DNA of 64,000 nt from an uncultured Candidatus Binatia bacterium (lineage in GTDB: Bacteria; Desulfobacterota; Binatia; Bin18), in assembly GCA_958296235.1 (NCBI GenBank), contig OY282457.1:372001-436000 (forward strand). The letters run 5' to 3'. A program made the translations under genes and the position numbers. This document shows positions 8,497 to 16,463 of the stretch, piece by piece. The stretch's first letter is position 1; each line of letters opens with the position of its first letter. The notes under the pieces are model-generated. The model made no database searches. It was not told the DNA's origin and was given only the letters and a program-made list of their open reading frames with translations.

Positions 8497-8778
8497 ATGA
8501 AAAAGCGTGAGACCCTGATTCATCCCGCGCTGGGTCGCCTGCCGGCCCGAAAAGTGTTGGAGTGCGTCTTCGCGCTCTCTCCAACGGGGAAATTTGCGCA
8601 TCATCATCTTGAGGAGGTCAGCACAAATGAAAGCGGTGGAGAAACGGACGGCGAGATTGAGTACAGGCTGACAGGCACACAGCCGGCAGCCGGCCGAGAG
8701 CGCTGCCGCATCATCCCGCCCTTTGTGCGTGAATTCGATCCGCCGGAATTTCCGACTCCACAGGAGCCTCGGTCATGA
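8497..8778 (+). CDS. Hypothetical protein (93 aa) overlapping rhodanese gene
   Basis: A 93-residue protein of unknown family, preceded by a GGAAGGA ribosome-binding site. The stop codon overlaps the rhodanese start in an ATGA, which implies translational coupling. The first third (PALGRLPARKVLECVFALSP) is hydrophobic-amphipathic, and the rest is charged and proline-rich, ending PEFPTPQEP. No motif for a cofactor is evident. It is divergent from the AOR operon across a gap of about 125 bases that must hold both promoters. Confidence 0.6.
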   Translation: MKKRETLIHPALGRLPARKVLECVFALSPTGKFAHHHLEEVSTNESGGETDGEIEYRLTGTQPAAGRERCRIIPPFVREFDPPEFPTPQEPRS

Positions 8779-9218
8779 GCAGCGCTACTCTCACCCCCCA
8801 GGAAGCGTTTGAACGCCTGAAGAACGACGCTGCGACGACGTATGTCGATGTCCGAACCGTAGCCGAATTCGCCACTGGTCATCCAAAAGGAAAAGTCATC
8901 AATGTCCCGATTGTCTTCTTTCATCCAACCACGCATGAAATCTTCCAGAACGAAAGCTTTGATCTGGTCATGGCAGAGGTGTGTCCCAAAGAGACCCCGT
9001 TGATTGTCGGTTGTGAGAAAGGGCCCCGGGCAAAGCAGGCGGTCGAGCGCCTCACTGCCGCGGGCTATGAAACCGTGCACCTCATGGAAGCCGGTCATAC
9101 CGGCTGGAAAGCTGCCGCCCTGCCGGTCACAGCCGATAACAGAGACGGGATCAGCTATGTTTCCCTCCTCACCCCGGCCAAGCGGAAACAGAAAAAAAAG
9201 AAAAAAGCGGCCCGTTAA
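8775..9218 (+). CDS. Rhodanese-like domain protein
   Basis: A single rhodanese domain of 147 residues. The N-terminus has the family's LTPQEAFERLKN and YVDVRTVAEFATGHPKG segments. The catalytic cysteine loop is IVGCEKGPRAKQAVERL, followed by GYETVHLMEAGHTGWKAAALPV. Such proteins carry a persulfide and pass sulfur between donors and acceptors. The C-terminus is an unusual lysine tail (KRKQKKKKKAAR), which could bind nucleic acid or membrane phosphates. It is cotranslated with the 93-residue protein and lies opposite the AOR/MoaD genes, where sulfur transfer is also needed; a link is only a suggestion. Confidence 0.85.
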   Translation: MSSATLTPQEAFERLKNDAATTYVDVRTVAEFATGHPKGKVINVPIVFFHPTTHEIFQNESFDLVMAEVCPKETPLIVGCEKGPRAKQAVERLTAAGYETVHLMEAGHTGWKAAALPVTADNRDGISYVSLLTPAKRKQKKKKKAAR

Positions 9219-9281
9219 CGTCTCCCCGTCAACACAAGCGACAGCCGACCGGCATTTTTTGGACTAAGAGAATTTTCGACA

Positions 9282-10436
9282 ATGCCTCTCGCTCGGCGGA
9301 CCATCCGATTCCGTTCTCTGCTCGCTATTCTGTCCGTCACCCTCCTGCCCGTGCCGGCGCTGGGGGGAGGCGACTATCGGTCCGTCATTGCGCGTCAGGA
9401 GAGAGATGCGCTCCGCTTCCTGCGGGCCTTTGAGCATGTCCAGGAACAGCTCCATCCGGCAAGACTCACGCAACTCCAGACCGACCTGAGCCAAACGGTT
9501 GGCGAACTGTTTGTGCGCCTCCGGTCTGAGTTGAGCAGCCTGGAGCCACCGCCGGAGCAACAGGATTTCCACCGGACCTGGGCTGAGGCCGTCGGCTTGC
9601 TGGATACGGCCTATGGTATTTTTGTACAGAGCGATCGGTCCAGTTTTATCGGGGCGTTTATGCAGAGCCGCGCGGCCTTCACTCAGGCGCGCTATCTTTT
9701 GTACGAGATTCGCCTGGACACACCCCGACTTCACCCCTACTGGGTTCTGTCCGAGGCCGTTGCCCACCTCCCCAAACTGGAAGAGCGCGTCCCTGCCCAG
9801 CAACAGCCGGTCGGTATTTCCCACCACGCCCCGTCAAGCAATCACGGAGCCTACTCCCTTTATGTGCCGGAGCAGTATGACCCGAAACAACACTGGCCGC
9901 TGATTATCGCCCTGCACGGCGGGGGTGGAGCAAACCACGAATACTTGCTGACCTGGCTGCGGCCGGCCAAGAGCAAGGGCTATATCGTACTCGCGCCCAA
10001 ATCGCTCGGCCCGACTTGGGCGATTGAGAAGCCGGAGCCGGACGTCGTGTCCGTGACCTCCACGCTCATGGCCGTGCGCGAACGCTACGCCATTGATCCC
10101 GACCGGATTCTTGTCACCGGTTTGTCGGACGGTGGGACGTTCTCGTATGCTTTAAGCGCCAGTCGCCCCCATCTCTTTGGGGCGATTGCTCCTGTCGCCG
10201 GAGTCCTCCCTCCCTGGCTGGATATGCAGAAGGCGACCACCCTGCCTTTTCTGATTATTCATGGCGGCCGGGACTTTATCTTCCCCGTGGCGGTCGCTCG
10301 CCTGGCGCACGCCACGCTTATCGAAAACGGCCTCACAGAAGTGACATTTACCGAGTTGCCGGAGTGGGGCCACGCCTATCCCTACTCAATTAACGAAACA
10401 TATATTCTGCCCTGGTTTGAGCGCTTGTTTGAATGA
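9282..10436 (+). CDS. Exported alpha/beta hydrolase (PHB depolymerase/feruloyl esterase-like)
   Basis: A 384-residue protein with a signal peptide (LLAILSVTLLPVPALGGG). Residues about 30-170 are helical and of unknown function; residues about 180-384 form an esterase domain. The oxyanion segment LHGGGGANHEY, the nucleophile elbow GLSDGG, the acid in GGRDFIFP and the histidine in WGHAYPYS make a complete catalytic set. Related enzymes cleave esters of polymers or lipids outside the cytoplasm. The helical N-terminal part is unusual for the family. A second, shorter esterase of this group lies at 56.9-57.8 kb. Confidence 0.78.
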   Translation: MPLARRTIRFRSLLAILSVTLLPVPALGGGDYRSVIARQERDALRFLRAFEHVQEQLHPARLTQLQTDLSQTVGELFVRLRSELSSLEPPPEQQDFHRTWAEAVGLLDTAYGIFVQSDRSSFIGAFMQSRAAFTQARYLLYEIRLDTPRLHPYWVLSEAVAHLPKLEERVPAQQQPVGISHHAPSSNHGAYSLYVPEQYDPKQHWPLIIALHGGGGANHEYLLTWLRPAKSKGYIVLAPKSLGPTWAIEKPEPDVVSVTSTLMAVRERYAIDPDRILVTGLSDGGTFSYALSASRPHLFGAIAPVAGVLPPWLDMQKATTLPFLIIHGGRDFIFPVAVARLAHATLIENGLTEVTFTELPEWGHAYPYSINETYILPWFERLFE

Positions 10437-10886
10437 GTGCGCGCCCCCTCACCCCACCCCTCTCCCCTTCGACAGGCTCAGGACAGGCCTCCGGGGAAGA
10501 GGGAGTCTGATTCCCTCCCCCCTTGAGGGGGAGGGCTAGGGGGGGGGGGTATTACGCAGGCAGCGGGGCAGGACGATGTGAAACTGAGACACGCTTGCCG
10601 GGCCGCCCCTGCCCCTGCTCCTCCGGTAGGACGGCTCCCGCTCTCCTGGCAGGAAAGGCGTAAACGCGCCGCCTTCATGAGGAGCGCGGCCATCTTGGCC
10701 GCGATTCGTTGCGGGCTGGAAGCCCGCACTCCTTGTTTGAGGGCCGGGGGCGGGTCTGAGCTTCCGGCAGTAAAAGAGTCGGGGGATTCCAAACTGATAC
10801 ACCACCCCTGCGTGTTTCTACTTGCAATCGCCCAGACCACGTGAAAGGTTGGGCCCTTAGCGTTTTCAGCCAATGGGGAGACTCGA
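10437..10886. other. 450-bp gene-free region with tandem hairpins
   Basis: I see no credible gene here. It opens with a C/G-rich low-complexity stretch that contains TTCGACAGGCTCAGGAC (about 10469-10485), a motif like dispersed intergenic repeats of other bacteria. A G-run follows near 10540-10550. At 10686-10702 and 10711-10727 lie two 7-bp hairpins with 3-base loops. The end contains the promoter and ribosome-binding region of the Rieske gene. Confidence 0.6.
10681..10732. repeat. Tandem double-hairpin element
   Basis: GCGGCCA-TCT-TGGCCGC (10686-10702) is followed after 8 bases by GCGGGCT-GGA-AGCCCGC (10711-10727). The whole unit is flanked by GGAG and CTCC. Pairs of this kind are typical of dispersed intergenic hairpin elements; whether other copies occur in the genome cannot be seen here. 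Confidence 0.6.
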
Positions 10887-12191
10887 ATGAGTACGCGTCT
10901 GGATGCTGCCCTGCCCGCCCAACCAACTGAGAGTGTGCAGGTTTCGTTACAGAAAGACTTCGACGCCGGCGTGCATCGCTGGCACGAGAAATATCCAAAA
11001 CTCGGGACCAGTCCGGTCTCCATCGAACCTCTGGTCTCCAAGCAATGGTTTGAGGCCGAACGCGAATATATTTACAAAAAGTGTTGGCTGCACGTCGGAA
11101 CGGTGGATGCCATTCCCAACGCGGGTGACTATTTCGTTCATGAGATCGCCATTGCCAAGGCCTCCATTGTCCTCATTCGGGGCAAAGACAATATTGTTCG
11201 GGGTTTCTACAATGTTTGCCGTCATCGAGGCAACAAATTGGTCTGGGACCATAAAGGCTCAAGCTCGTGCTATTTGAGTTGCAAGTTTCACGGTTGGGTC
11301 TATGACGCCGAAGGCACCCTCAGAGACGTGCCCGACGGTAAACGCTTTTACGAAAACCTGGAGGGCAAGGCCAACCTCATTCCGGTGCGTACCGCGGTCT
11401 GGGAAGGCTTTATCTTTGTCAATCTCGACCCCAATCCGACTGAGACCCTGGAAGAATATCTGGGAGAAGCCGGCCAACGCATGAAGGACTTTCCGTTTCA
11501 GCGCGTTCCACTCCAGTTTCATTATCAGTCCTATCAGCGCGCCAACTGGAAGCTGATGCTGGACGCGCAGTCCGAAATCTATCACGTACGCTATCTGCAC
11601 AGTTATTCCTGGCCGGAGGTCTTTACCCGCCCGGACAATCCCTACGGCCATGCCTATGAACTGGACCTGTACGACCGCCACCGCGTCGGCAACTGGCCGG
11701 GCAATAAGTATTTTCAGCCCAAAGAGGTTGAGGGCTTGGCACTCGGCAAATCGGCCGCCATCACCTCCAGAGGGAACGATTTCGTTCTGCCCACCGGTCA
11801 AGGTATCAATGTCACCAACGCAGACGACTGGGGCTTTGATATTGTCCACATTTTTCCGAATCTCAATATCCTCATTCTGCCCGGCGTCTGGCATACGCAT
11901 CAGTTCTGGCCGGTCTCGGAAAACGAAGCGCTGTGGGAACTCAAGATTCATATGCCGAGCGCCGCCACCCCCAGCGAGCGTTTCGGACAGGAATACAATA
12001 AAATTCTCCTGCGGGACGCCCTGCTCGAAGACGGCGCTACGCACGAACATACGCAGGATGCCCTGGAGACTGGGGCGATTGAGCAAATGTATTTGCAAGA
12101 CGAAGAACTCTTTGTCCGCCACTCATACTGGGCGGTTGAGCAGGAGATTCGCGCCAGACGCGATGGAGTCCGCGACTCCCTGTTCGCCTAG
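10887..12191 (+). CDS. Rieske non-heme iron oxygenase, large (alpha) subunit
   Basis: A 434-residue aromatic-ring-hydroxylating-type oxygenase. The Rieske [2Fe-2S] ligands are C111-x-H113 and C132-x2-H135 in CRHRGNK and CKFHGW. The mononuclear iron site has H233 and H238 in the SEIYHVRYLH segment, with D226 as the likely bridging aspartate. The enzyme uses O2 and electrons from a reductase not present here to hydroxylate or demethylate a substrate. The ATG has GGGAGA upstream. Two small genes follow in the same direction (unknown 127 aa and a double EthD protein), so a degradative operon is likely. The substrate is unknown. Confidence 0.9.
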   Translation: MSTRLDAALPAQPTESVQVSLQKDFDAGVHRWHEKYPKLGTSPVSIEPLVSKQWFEAEREYIYKKCWLHVGTVDAIPNAGDYFVHEIAIAKASIVLIRGKDNIVRGFYNVCRHRGNKLVWDHKGSSSCYLSCKFHGWVYDAEGTLRDVPDGKRFYENLEGKANLIPVRTAVWEGFIFVNLDPNPTETLEEYLGEAGQRMKDFPFQRVPLQFHYQSYQRANWKLMLDAQSEIYHVRYLHSYSWPEVFTRPDNPYGHAYELDLYDRHRVGNWPGNKYFQPKEVEGLALGKSAAITSRGNDFVLPTGQGINVTNADDWGFDIVHIFPNLNILILPGVWHTHQFWPVSENEALWELKIHMPSAATPSERFGQEYNKILLRDALLEDGATHEHTQDALETGAIEQMYLQDEELFVRHSYWAVEQEIRARRDGVRDSLFA

Positions 12192-12199
12192 GACCGACA

Positions 12200-12583
12200 A
12201 TGGCCGACCTGCTTTTGCCCCAGGAATTCGCCGACCTGGAACCGCTGGCCCAGGCCGGCTGGTGCTTGGCGACCGAACGGGAACGCACCAAAAAACGGCG
12301 CGCCAGCACGACCGAAGAGTTGCGCTCATTTTACGCCACGGTTCGGCCCCGCCTTGAAGCAGCCCTGGATTATCTGGACCAGTTCTCTGTGGATAATATG
12401 CCGGCCAAAGAGCAAAACCTCTTCAACCTCGTCCTCAGCATGACGGAAGTGGCGTTTGCCGTGGAGAAATATAAAGGCAATCCCAGCGGCTTTCAGGCTA
12501 TCGAGGCTTCACGTTTTGTCCCTGTGCACGATCTGCCTTCGGGAGCGGCGCCAAAACCAACTCTGTATAAAGCCGAGGGGTAA
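12200..12583 (+). CDS. Hypothetical protein in Rieske oxygenase operon (127 aa)
   Basis: A 127-residue, probably all-helical cytoplasmic protein starting 8 bases after the Rieske gene. It has no cofactor motif, and it is not a typical beta subunit of ring-hydroxylating dioxygenases (those are about 160-190 residues with an alpha+beta NTF2-like fold). The C-terminal part SRFVPVHDLPSGAAPKPTLYK looks extended. The tight spacing and the following EthD gene suggest a role in the same pathway, perhaps as an accessory subunit. Confidence 0.65.
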   Translation: MADLLLPQEFADLEPLAQAGWCLATERERTKKRRASTTEELRSFYATVRPRLEAALDYLDQFSVDNMPAKEQNLFNLVLSMTEVAFAVEKYKGNPSGFQAIEASRFVPVHDLPSGAAPKPTLYKAEG

Positions 12584-12604
12584 ACACCGGATAGGAGCAT
12601 GCCA

Positions 12605-13297
12605 ATGATTAAAGGATTTGCGCTGATACCCAAGAAGCCGGACATCAGTCACGAACAGTTTCATCGCCACTGGCGCGATATTCATGCTCCCTTGGCGGTC
12701 CGCATCAAAGCGCTGAGACGCTATGTGCAGAGCCATCACATGCCAGACGACATCCCCGGCGTCCCCTCCAGCCCATATGAAGGTCTGGCCGAGATCTGGT
12801 TTGACGACCTGGAAACCGGCCGGGGGCTGGGAACCAACCCCGATTATATTAACGGGGCCTACGCGGATGAGCCGAATTTCATTGCCGACGAGGGTCCGTC
12901 GTTTTTGATGACGCGGGAAAATGTTGTCGTGCCGGGGCCCGAGTTGGCCAAAGACGCGCCCGGTGTCAAAGCCCTCTTTCTGCTCAAACGGAAACCGGGG
13001 CTTAGCGTTGCCGAGTTTCAGGAGCATTGGCGCACGGTCCACGCCCCCATCGTACCCAGAACGCCGGGGCTCAGACGCTATGTCCAATGCCACGTCGCTC
13101 CCGAAACCTACGACACCGAGACGCCGGCTTTCGACGGTGTCGCCGAGCTGTCGTGGGCTGACATGGCCGCGTTTGAAAAAGGCTGGCAGTCGGACGAGAT
13201 GCAGATTGAGCAGATTCAGGGTGATGTGCCAAACTTCATTGACCTCAAGAATTCAGTTGGTCTGTTGGTCGAAGAAATCCGCATTATTTGGCCCTGA
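12605..13297 (+). CDS. Tandem EthD-domain protein
   Basis: About 230 residues composed of two EthD (dimeric ferredoxin-like) units. Unit one has ISHEQFHRHWRDIHAPLA and RRYVQSH; unit two has LSVAEFQEHWRTVHAPIV and RRYVQCH, so this is an internal duplication. EthD proteins accompany oxygenases, for example in ethyl tert-butyl ether degradation, with an unclear role. Some dimeric alpha/beta-barrel relatives are decarboxylases or lactone-forming enzymes. An ATG at 12599 is also possible, but AGGAG is better spaced for the one at 12605. It ends the operon, 50 bases before a convergent reductase gene. Confidence 0.82.
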   Translation: MIKGFALIPKKPDISHEQFHRHWRDIHAPLAVRIKALRRYVQSHHMPDDIPGVPSSPYEGLAEIWFDDLETGRGLGTNPDYINGAYADEPNFIADEGPSFLMTRENVVVPGPELAKDAPGVKALFLLKRKPGLSVAEFQEHWRTVHAPIVPRTPGLRRYVQCHVAPETYDTETPAFDGVAELSWADMAAFEKGWQSDEMQIEQIQGDVPNFIDLKNSVGLLVEEIRIIWP

Positions 13298-13346
13298 GCC
13301 CCACCCCATTCTGATCCGCTTGCCGGCCTTCTTGGTCGGGAGAGGC

Positions 13347-14699
13347 TCAGGCGGCCTTTTGCCGCATGGTGACAAACTCTTCGGCTGAGGTCGGATGGAT
13401 GCCGATGGTGGCATCGAACTGCGCTTTGGTGGCGTTGCATTTTATGGCCACGGCCAGACCCTGAATAATCTCTCCCGCCTCCGGGCCGGTCATATGGCAG
13501 CCAATCACCCGATCTGATTCTGGATCAACAATAATTTTCATAAAAGTCTTCTCATCCCGCCCGCTCAGCGTGTGCTTCAACGCCCGAAACGAGGACTTAT
13601 AGATATCTATCGCGTCGTATTCTTGACGCGCCTCCTCTTCCGTCAGGCCAACCGTACCGATATTCGGGTGGCTGAAGACTGCCGTTGCCACATTCATATG
13701 GTCCGGTCGGGTTGGATTATTATTGAACAGGGTTTCCGCCACGGCATGGCCTTCGGCAATAGCCATAGGCGTCAGGTTGAGGCGGTTGGTGACATCTCCG
13801 ACGGCATAGATATGGGGGATGTTTGTCCGCGAGTAGGCGTCCACACATACGGCGCCGATCTCGTCCGTCTCAACGCCGGCTGCGTCAAGACCGAGTTTCT
13901 TCGAGTTGGGCAAGCGGCCGGTGGCGTACATGATGATATCGGCCTCAAGCTCGCTCTTGTCATTCAGCGTGGCCTTGATTCCGTGCGGGGTTTTTTCAAT
14001 CCGACTCACATCCGCCTGAAAGCGTAAATTCACTCCCCGTTTGCGCATTTCGTCAGCCAGGACTTGCCTGACATCAGTATCAAATCCGCGCAGAAACAGC
14101 TCACCCCAATAGAGTTCGGTCACTGCTGACCCCAGACCGTGAAAGATGGTCGCAAACTCGACCGCAATATAGCCGCCCCCCACAATAATCACGCGTTTGG
14201 GCAGCGCATCCAGATAAAACGCTTCATTTGAGGTCAGGGCATACTCAATGCCTGGAGTCTGGGGAAAAGTCGGCCAGCTTCCGGTCGCAACCAGAATATA
14301 GGCCGCAGTATATCGCTGGCCGTCCACGTCTATCGTGTGGTCGTCAACGAGGTGGGCCGTGCCTTCAATGATTGCCGCGCCCGCGCCTTCGAGCAGATTG
14401 CGATAAATGCCGTTCAGCCGGTTGATTTCTTTGTCTTTATTCCCAATCAGTCTTTTCCAATCGACGGTTCGCTCGCCAACCGTCCACCCAAAGCCGGCGG
14501 CATCCTCAAAATGATCTCGAAACTCTGAAGCGTACACCAGGAGTTTCTTCGGAATGCAGCCCACGTTAACGCAGGTTCCGCCCAGATAGCGTTCCTCAAC
14601 AACCGCGGTCTTGGCCCCATACGCAGCCGCGATCCGACTCGCCCGCACGCCGCCGGAGCCTGCCCCTAAAACAAAGAAATCATAATCGTAGCGACCCAT
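13347..14699 (-). CDS. gor: Glutathione-disulfide reductase-like flavoprotein
   Basis: A 450-residue class-I pyridine nucleotide-disulfide oxidoreductase. It begins with the FAD motif FVLGAGSGGVRASR and then the redox disulfide GGTCVNVGCIPKKLL. The nucleotide motif GGGYIAVEFA follows, and then GIHPTSAEEF with the catalytic histidine. The arrangement matches glutathione reductase more closely than dihydrolipoamide dehydrogenase or mercuric reductase, and NADPH use is likely from family knowledge. I chose the ATG at 14699, preceded by AGGAGA; the frame extends 21 bases further. It probably maintains low-molecular-weight thiols in the cytoplasm. Confidence 0.87.
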   Translation of the reverse strand: MGRYDYDFFVLGAGSGGVRASRIAAAYGAKTAVVEERYLGGTCVNVGCIPKKLLVYASEFRDHFEDAAGFGWTVGERTVDWKRLIGNKDKEINRLNGIYRNLLEGAGAAIIEGTAHLVDDHTIDVDGQRYTAAYILVATGSWPTFPQTPGIEYALTSNEAFYLDALPKRVIIVGGGYIAVEFATIFHGLGSAVTELYWGELFLRGFDTDVRQVLADEMRKRGVNLRFQADVSRIEKTPHGIKATLNDKSELEADIIMYATGRLPNSKKLGLDAAGVETDEIGAVCVDAYSRTNIPHIYAVGDVTNRLNLTPMAIAEGHAVAETLFNNNPTRPDHMNVATAVFSHPNIGTVGLTEEEARQEYDAIDIYKSSFRALKHTLSGRDEKTFMKIIVDPESDRVIGCHMTGPEAGEIIQGLAVAIKCNATKAQFDATIGIHPTSAEEFVTMRQKAA

Positions 14700-14783
14700 A
14701 CGTTCTCTCTCCTGGCTCACCCCTTCACACTATCGCGGCGCACATCACACCGGATAATGCCGGCGAATGCAAGCAAGGGAAGA

Positions 14784-14981
14784 TTAGTGCTGCGGGGTGC
14801 AGACAAAGCAAGATGGAGTCTCGCCTGCGGAGCAGGGGGCCGATTGACACACGCCGAGCGGCCCGCCCGGGAGCTGGCACTGCGCGCCAATTTGAGAACA
14901 CGCGGTGGGTGGAGTGGATTCGATTGAGGCGGGCAGATCACAGGCGGAAAGCAGCAGGATAGTGCAAAACAGTCTCGCCAT
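14784..14981 (-). CDS. Small cysteine-rich lipoprotein candidate (65 aa)
   Basis: A 65-residue product starting with a signal and lipobox-like LLLSAC, then about 50 residues with six further cysteines (TACSQIGAQC, VCQSAPC, SCFVC). The cysteines probably form disulfides in the envelope. AGGGGG lies about 7 bases before the ATG. Translational evidence is reasonable for such a short frame, but I do not recognise a family. It stands alone between the reductase gene and a terminator. Confidence 0.55.
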   Translation of the reverse strand: MARLFCTILLLSACDLPASIESTPPTACSQIGAQCQLPGGPLGVCQSAPCSAGETPSCFVCTPQH

Positions 14982-15042
14982 TTCTACCCCCTGGGATGTC
15001 CGATGTCTGACATGTTGGCAATCTTATAGCGTACGAACAGAA

Positions 15043-15069
15043 AGCCCGGCCAAGCAGCCCGGCTTTTTT
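15043..15069. terminator. Rho-independent terminator (probably bidirectional)
   Basis: A GC-rich stem (AGCCCGGC/GCCCGGCT, one internal mismatch, 6-base loop) is followed by six T on the plus strand and by TTTCTG on the minus strand. It sits downstream of the leftward cupin gene and would end the molybdenum hydroxylase-PhyH-cupin transcript. Confidence 0.6.
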
Positions 15070-15098
15070 GTGTCCTCACTTTTGGAGAGGTCGGTTCC

Positions 15099-15440
15099 CT
15101 ACTCCCCATCCTTTGGCCCGTAAAAAATCGCCCACAGCATCAGACCGTCAGTGCAGTTTTCAAAGTGATGTCCGGCACGGGCTGGGACAAACAGCATATC
15201 GCCGGTCTTGAACGGGTGGCGTTCGTCATCGACGATGAGCGTCCCGCTGCCGTTCATGGGAATATACAGTTCGTCCTGGTCGTGGGGCTCCTGGTCGTCC
15301 GGGTCGGGCGGACGGTAGATGAGAGTAAACATCGAGCCGTGCGCCAACCCGAGACCGAACGGGCGCGGGCCGTGGCTGCCGATCTTGGCAATCGTTTCTT
15401 GGTAATCGGACACGAGCCCTTTGGTTTTGCTTTCACTCAT
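15099..15440 (-). CDS. Cupin domain protein
   Basis: A single cupin of 113 residues. The DELYIPMNGSGTLIVDDERHPFKTGDMLFVPARAGHHFEN region contains both cupin motifs (DELYIPMNGSG and GDMLFVPARAGHHF), with glutamate and histidines able to hold a metal. Function within this very broad superfamily cannot be fixed. It is the last gene of the leftward operon after a phytanoyl-CoA-type oxygenase. Longer starts would run into that gene, so I chose the ATG at 15440. A terminator lies just downstream. Confidence 0.8.
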   Translation of the reverse strand: MSESKTKGLVSDYQETIAKIGSHGPRPFGLGLAHGSMFTLIYRPPDPDDQEPHDQDELYIPMNGSGTLIVDDERHPFKTGDMLFVPARAGHHFENCTDGLMLWAIFYGPKDGE

Positions 15441-15498
15441 GGTGTTCCGCTGTAGTTGAGAGTCCTCGAATAGCTCGAAGTCAGGCCAGTGGAAATTC

Positions 15499-16455
15499 CT
15501 ATCGTGGCCAGACCTGAGGATTCTTGGCTGCATCGTGCCCGAGGGGAGTGCCATCGGGTAGTGGGCTGAGGTCTTGCGGTGGGGCGTGGCGACGGAATTT
15601 GTGGGTGACATCGTCGCCGCCGTAGCGTACGGTCACACCACTGCGCGTTCGCGTTGGGGAGAGGTTCCCGCCGGCCCCGTGCAGACTGGCTAAATGATGC
15701 ACCACCACATCTCCCGGCTGGGGCGCAAAGGTGGCGATATCGAAGTCGTCTTCGTGTCCGTCGATACGTGGAACGTCGAGTCCGTCATCATCGTTCGCAT
15801 GGGCATTGCTGATGAAAAAATTGACCTTGTAAATCCGGCCCGACTTGTGAACGCCCTTCAGATAGTGGACCAGGCCCATGTCTTCGCTCTCGGCATACAC
15901 CGGAACGCGCACGCCGCAGACCTGGCTGCCCTGGATGTTGTCATAGCCCAGGTCCTGGTGCCACGAGGTTTTTTCCAGGGTGAGGGGCGGTTTGACCAGA
16001 ACTTGGTCATCGTACAGAAAAACTTTCTGCGACTGCATCAGCGTGGCCGCGATTTCCGGCAGCGGGGAACGAATGGCCACATCGCGGAGGACATCGCTGA
16101 CCTGCCATGCCCCGGTGATCGATAGATAATGGCCCCGCTTCTCCGTTTCCGGCTGAATACGGTCTTCAAGCAACACCGTACCGGCTAATTGCCGGGGCGA
16201 GCCCCATTCGTTCTGCCCTTCCACCCATTTATCACGAGCCTGAAAACCGGAGACGGCCTCGGGCGTATTGGCGGCCAGACCAAGGTTCGTGAAATCCACC
16301 GCCTGCCCCTTGGGATTATTGATCAATTCATTGATTCCGTGGGCGAGGTGGCCAGCCCACTCCAGATCGAGAATGCCGGGCAGCCAGACAACGCCGTCCT
16401 CCTCGTAGGCTCGAATCTCCTCGTCCCTGATAGGACGCCGCAGGCGGGTATTCAT
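15499..16455 (-). CDS. Phytanoyl-CoA dioxygenase (PhyH) family oxygenase
   Basis: About 318 residues. The Fe(II)/2-oxoglutarate fold shows the HxD pair in TSWHQDLGYDN and the distal histidine in VVHHLASLHGAGGN, followed by an arginine-containing TRTRSGVTVRYGG that would bind 2-oxoglutarate. The family hydroxylates CoA esters, betaines or secondary metabolites. Three closely spaced ATGs exist; GAGG is best spaced for the one at 16455. The gene starts just after the large subunit of the molybdenum hydroxylase ends, so the two hydroxylating systems are co-expressed. Confidence 0.85.
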   Translation of the reverse strand: MNTRLRRPIRDEEIRAYEEDGVVWLPGILDLEWAGHLAHGINELINNPKGQAVDFTNLGLAANTPEAVSGFQARDKWVEGQNEWGSPRQLAGTVLLEDRIQPETEKRGHYLSITGAWQVSDVLRDVAIRSPLPEIAATLMQSQKVFLYDDQVLVKPPLTLEKTSWHQDLGYDNIQGSQVCGVRVPVYAESEDMGLVHYLKGVHKSGRIYKVNFFISNAHANDDDGLDVPRIDGHEDDFDIATFAPQPGDVVVHHLASLHGAGGNLSPTRTRSGVTVRYGGDDVTHKFRRHAPPQDLSPLPDGTPLGHDAAKNPQVWPR

Positions 16456-16463
16456 CGGCATCC

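Noticed and set aside
10437-10886. CRISPR array or insertion sequence in the gene-free region
   Set aside because: Only short hairpins and low-complexity G/C runs are present; no regular repeat-spacer pattern or transposase frame.
11259-12122. Leftward 287-codon frame inside the Rieske oxygenase gene
   Set aside because: Antisense to conserved iron-ligand motifs and not supported by any start signal.
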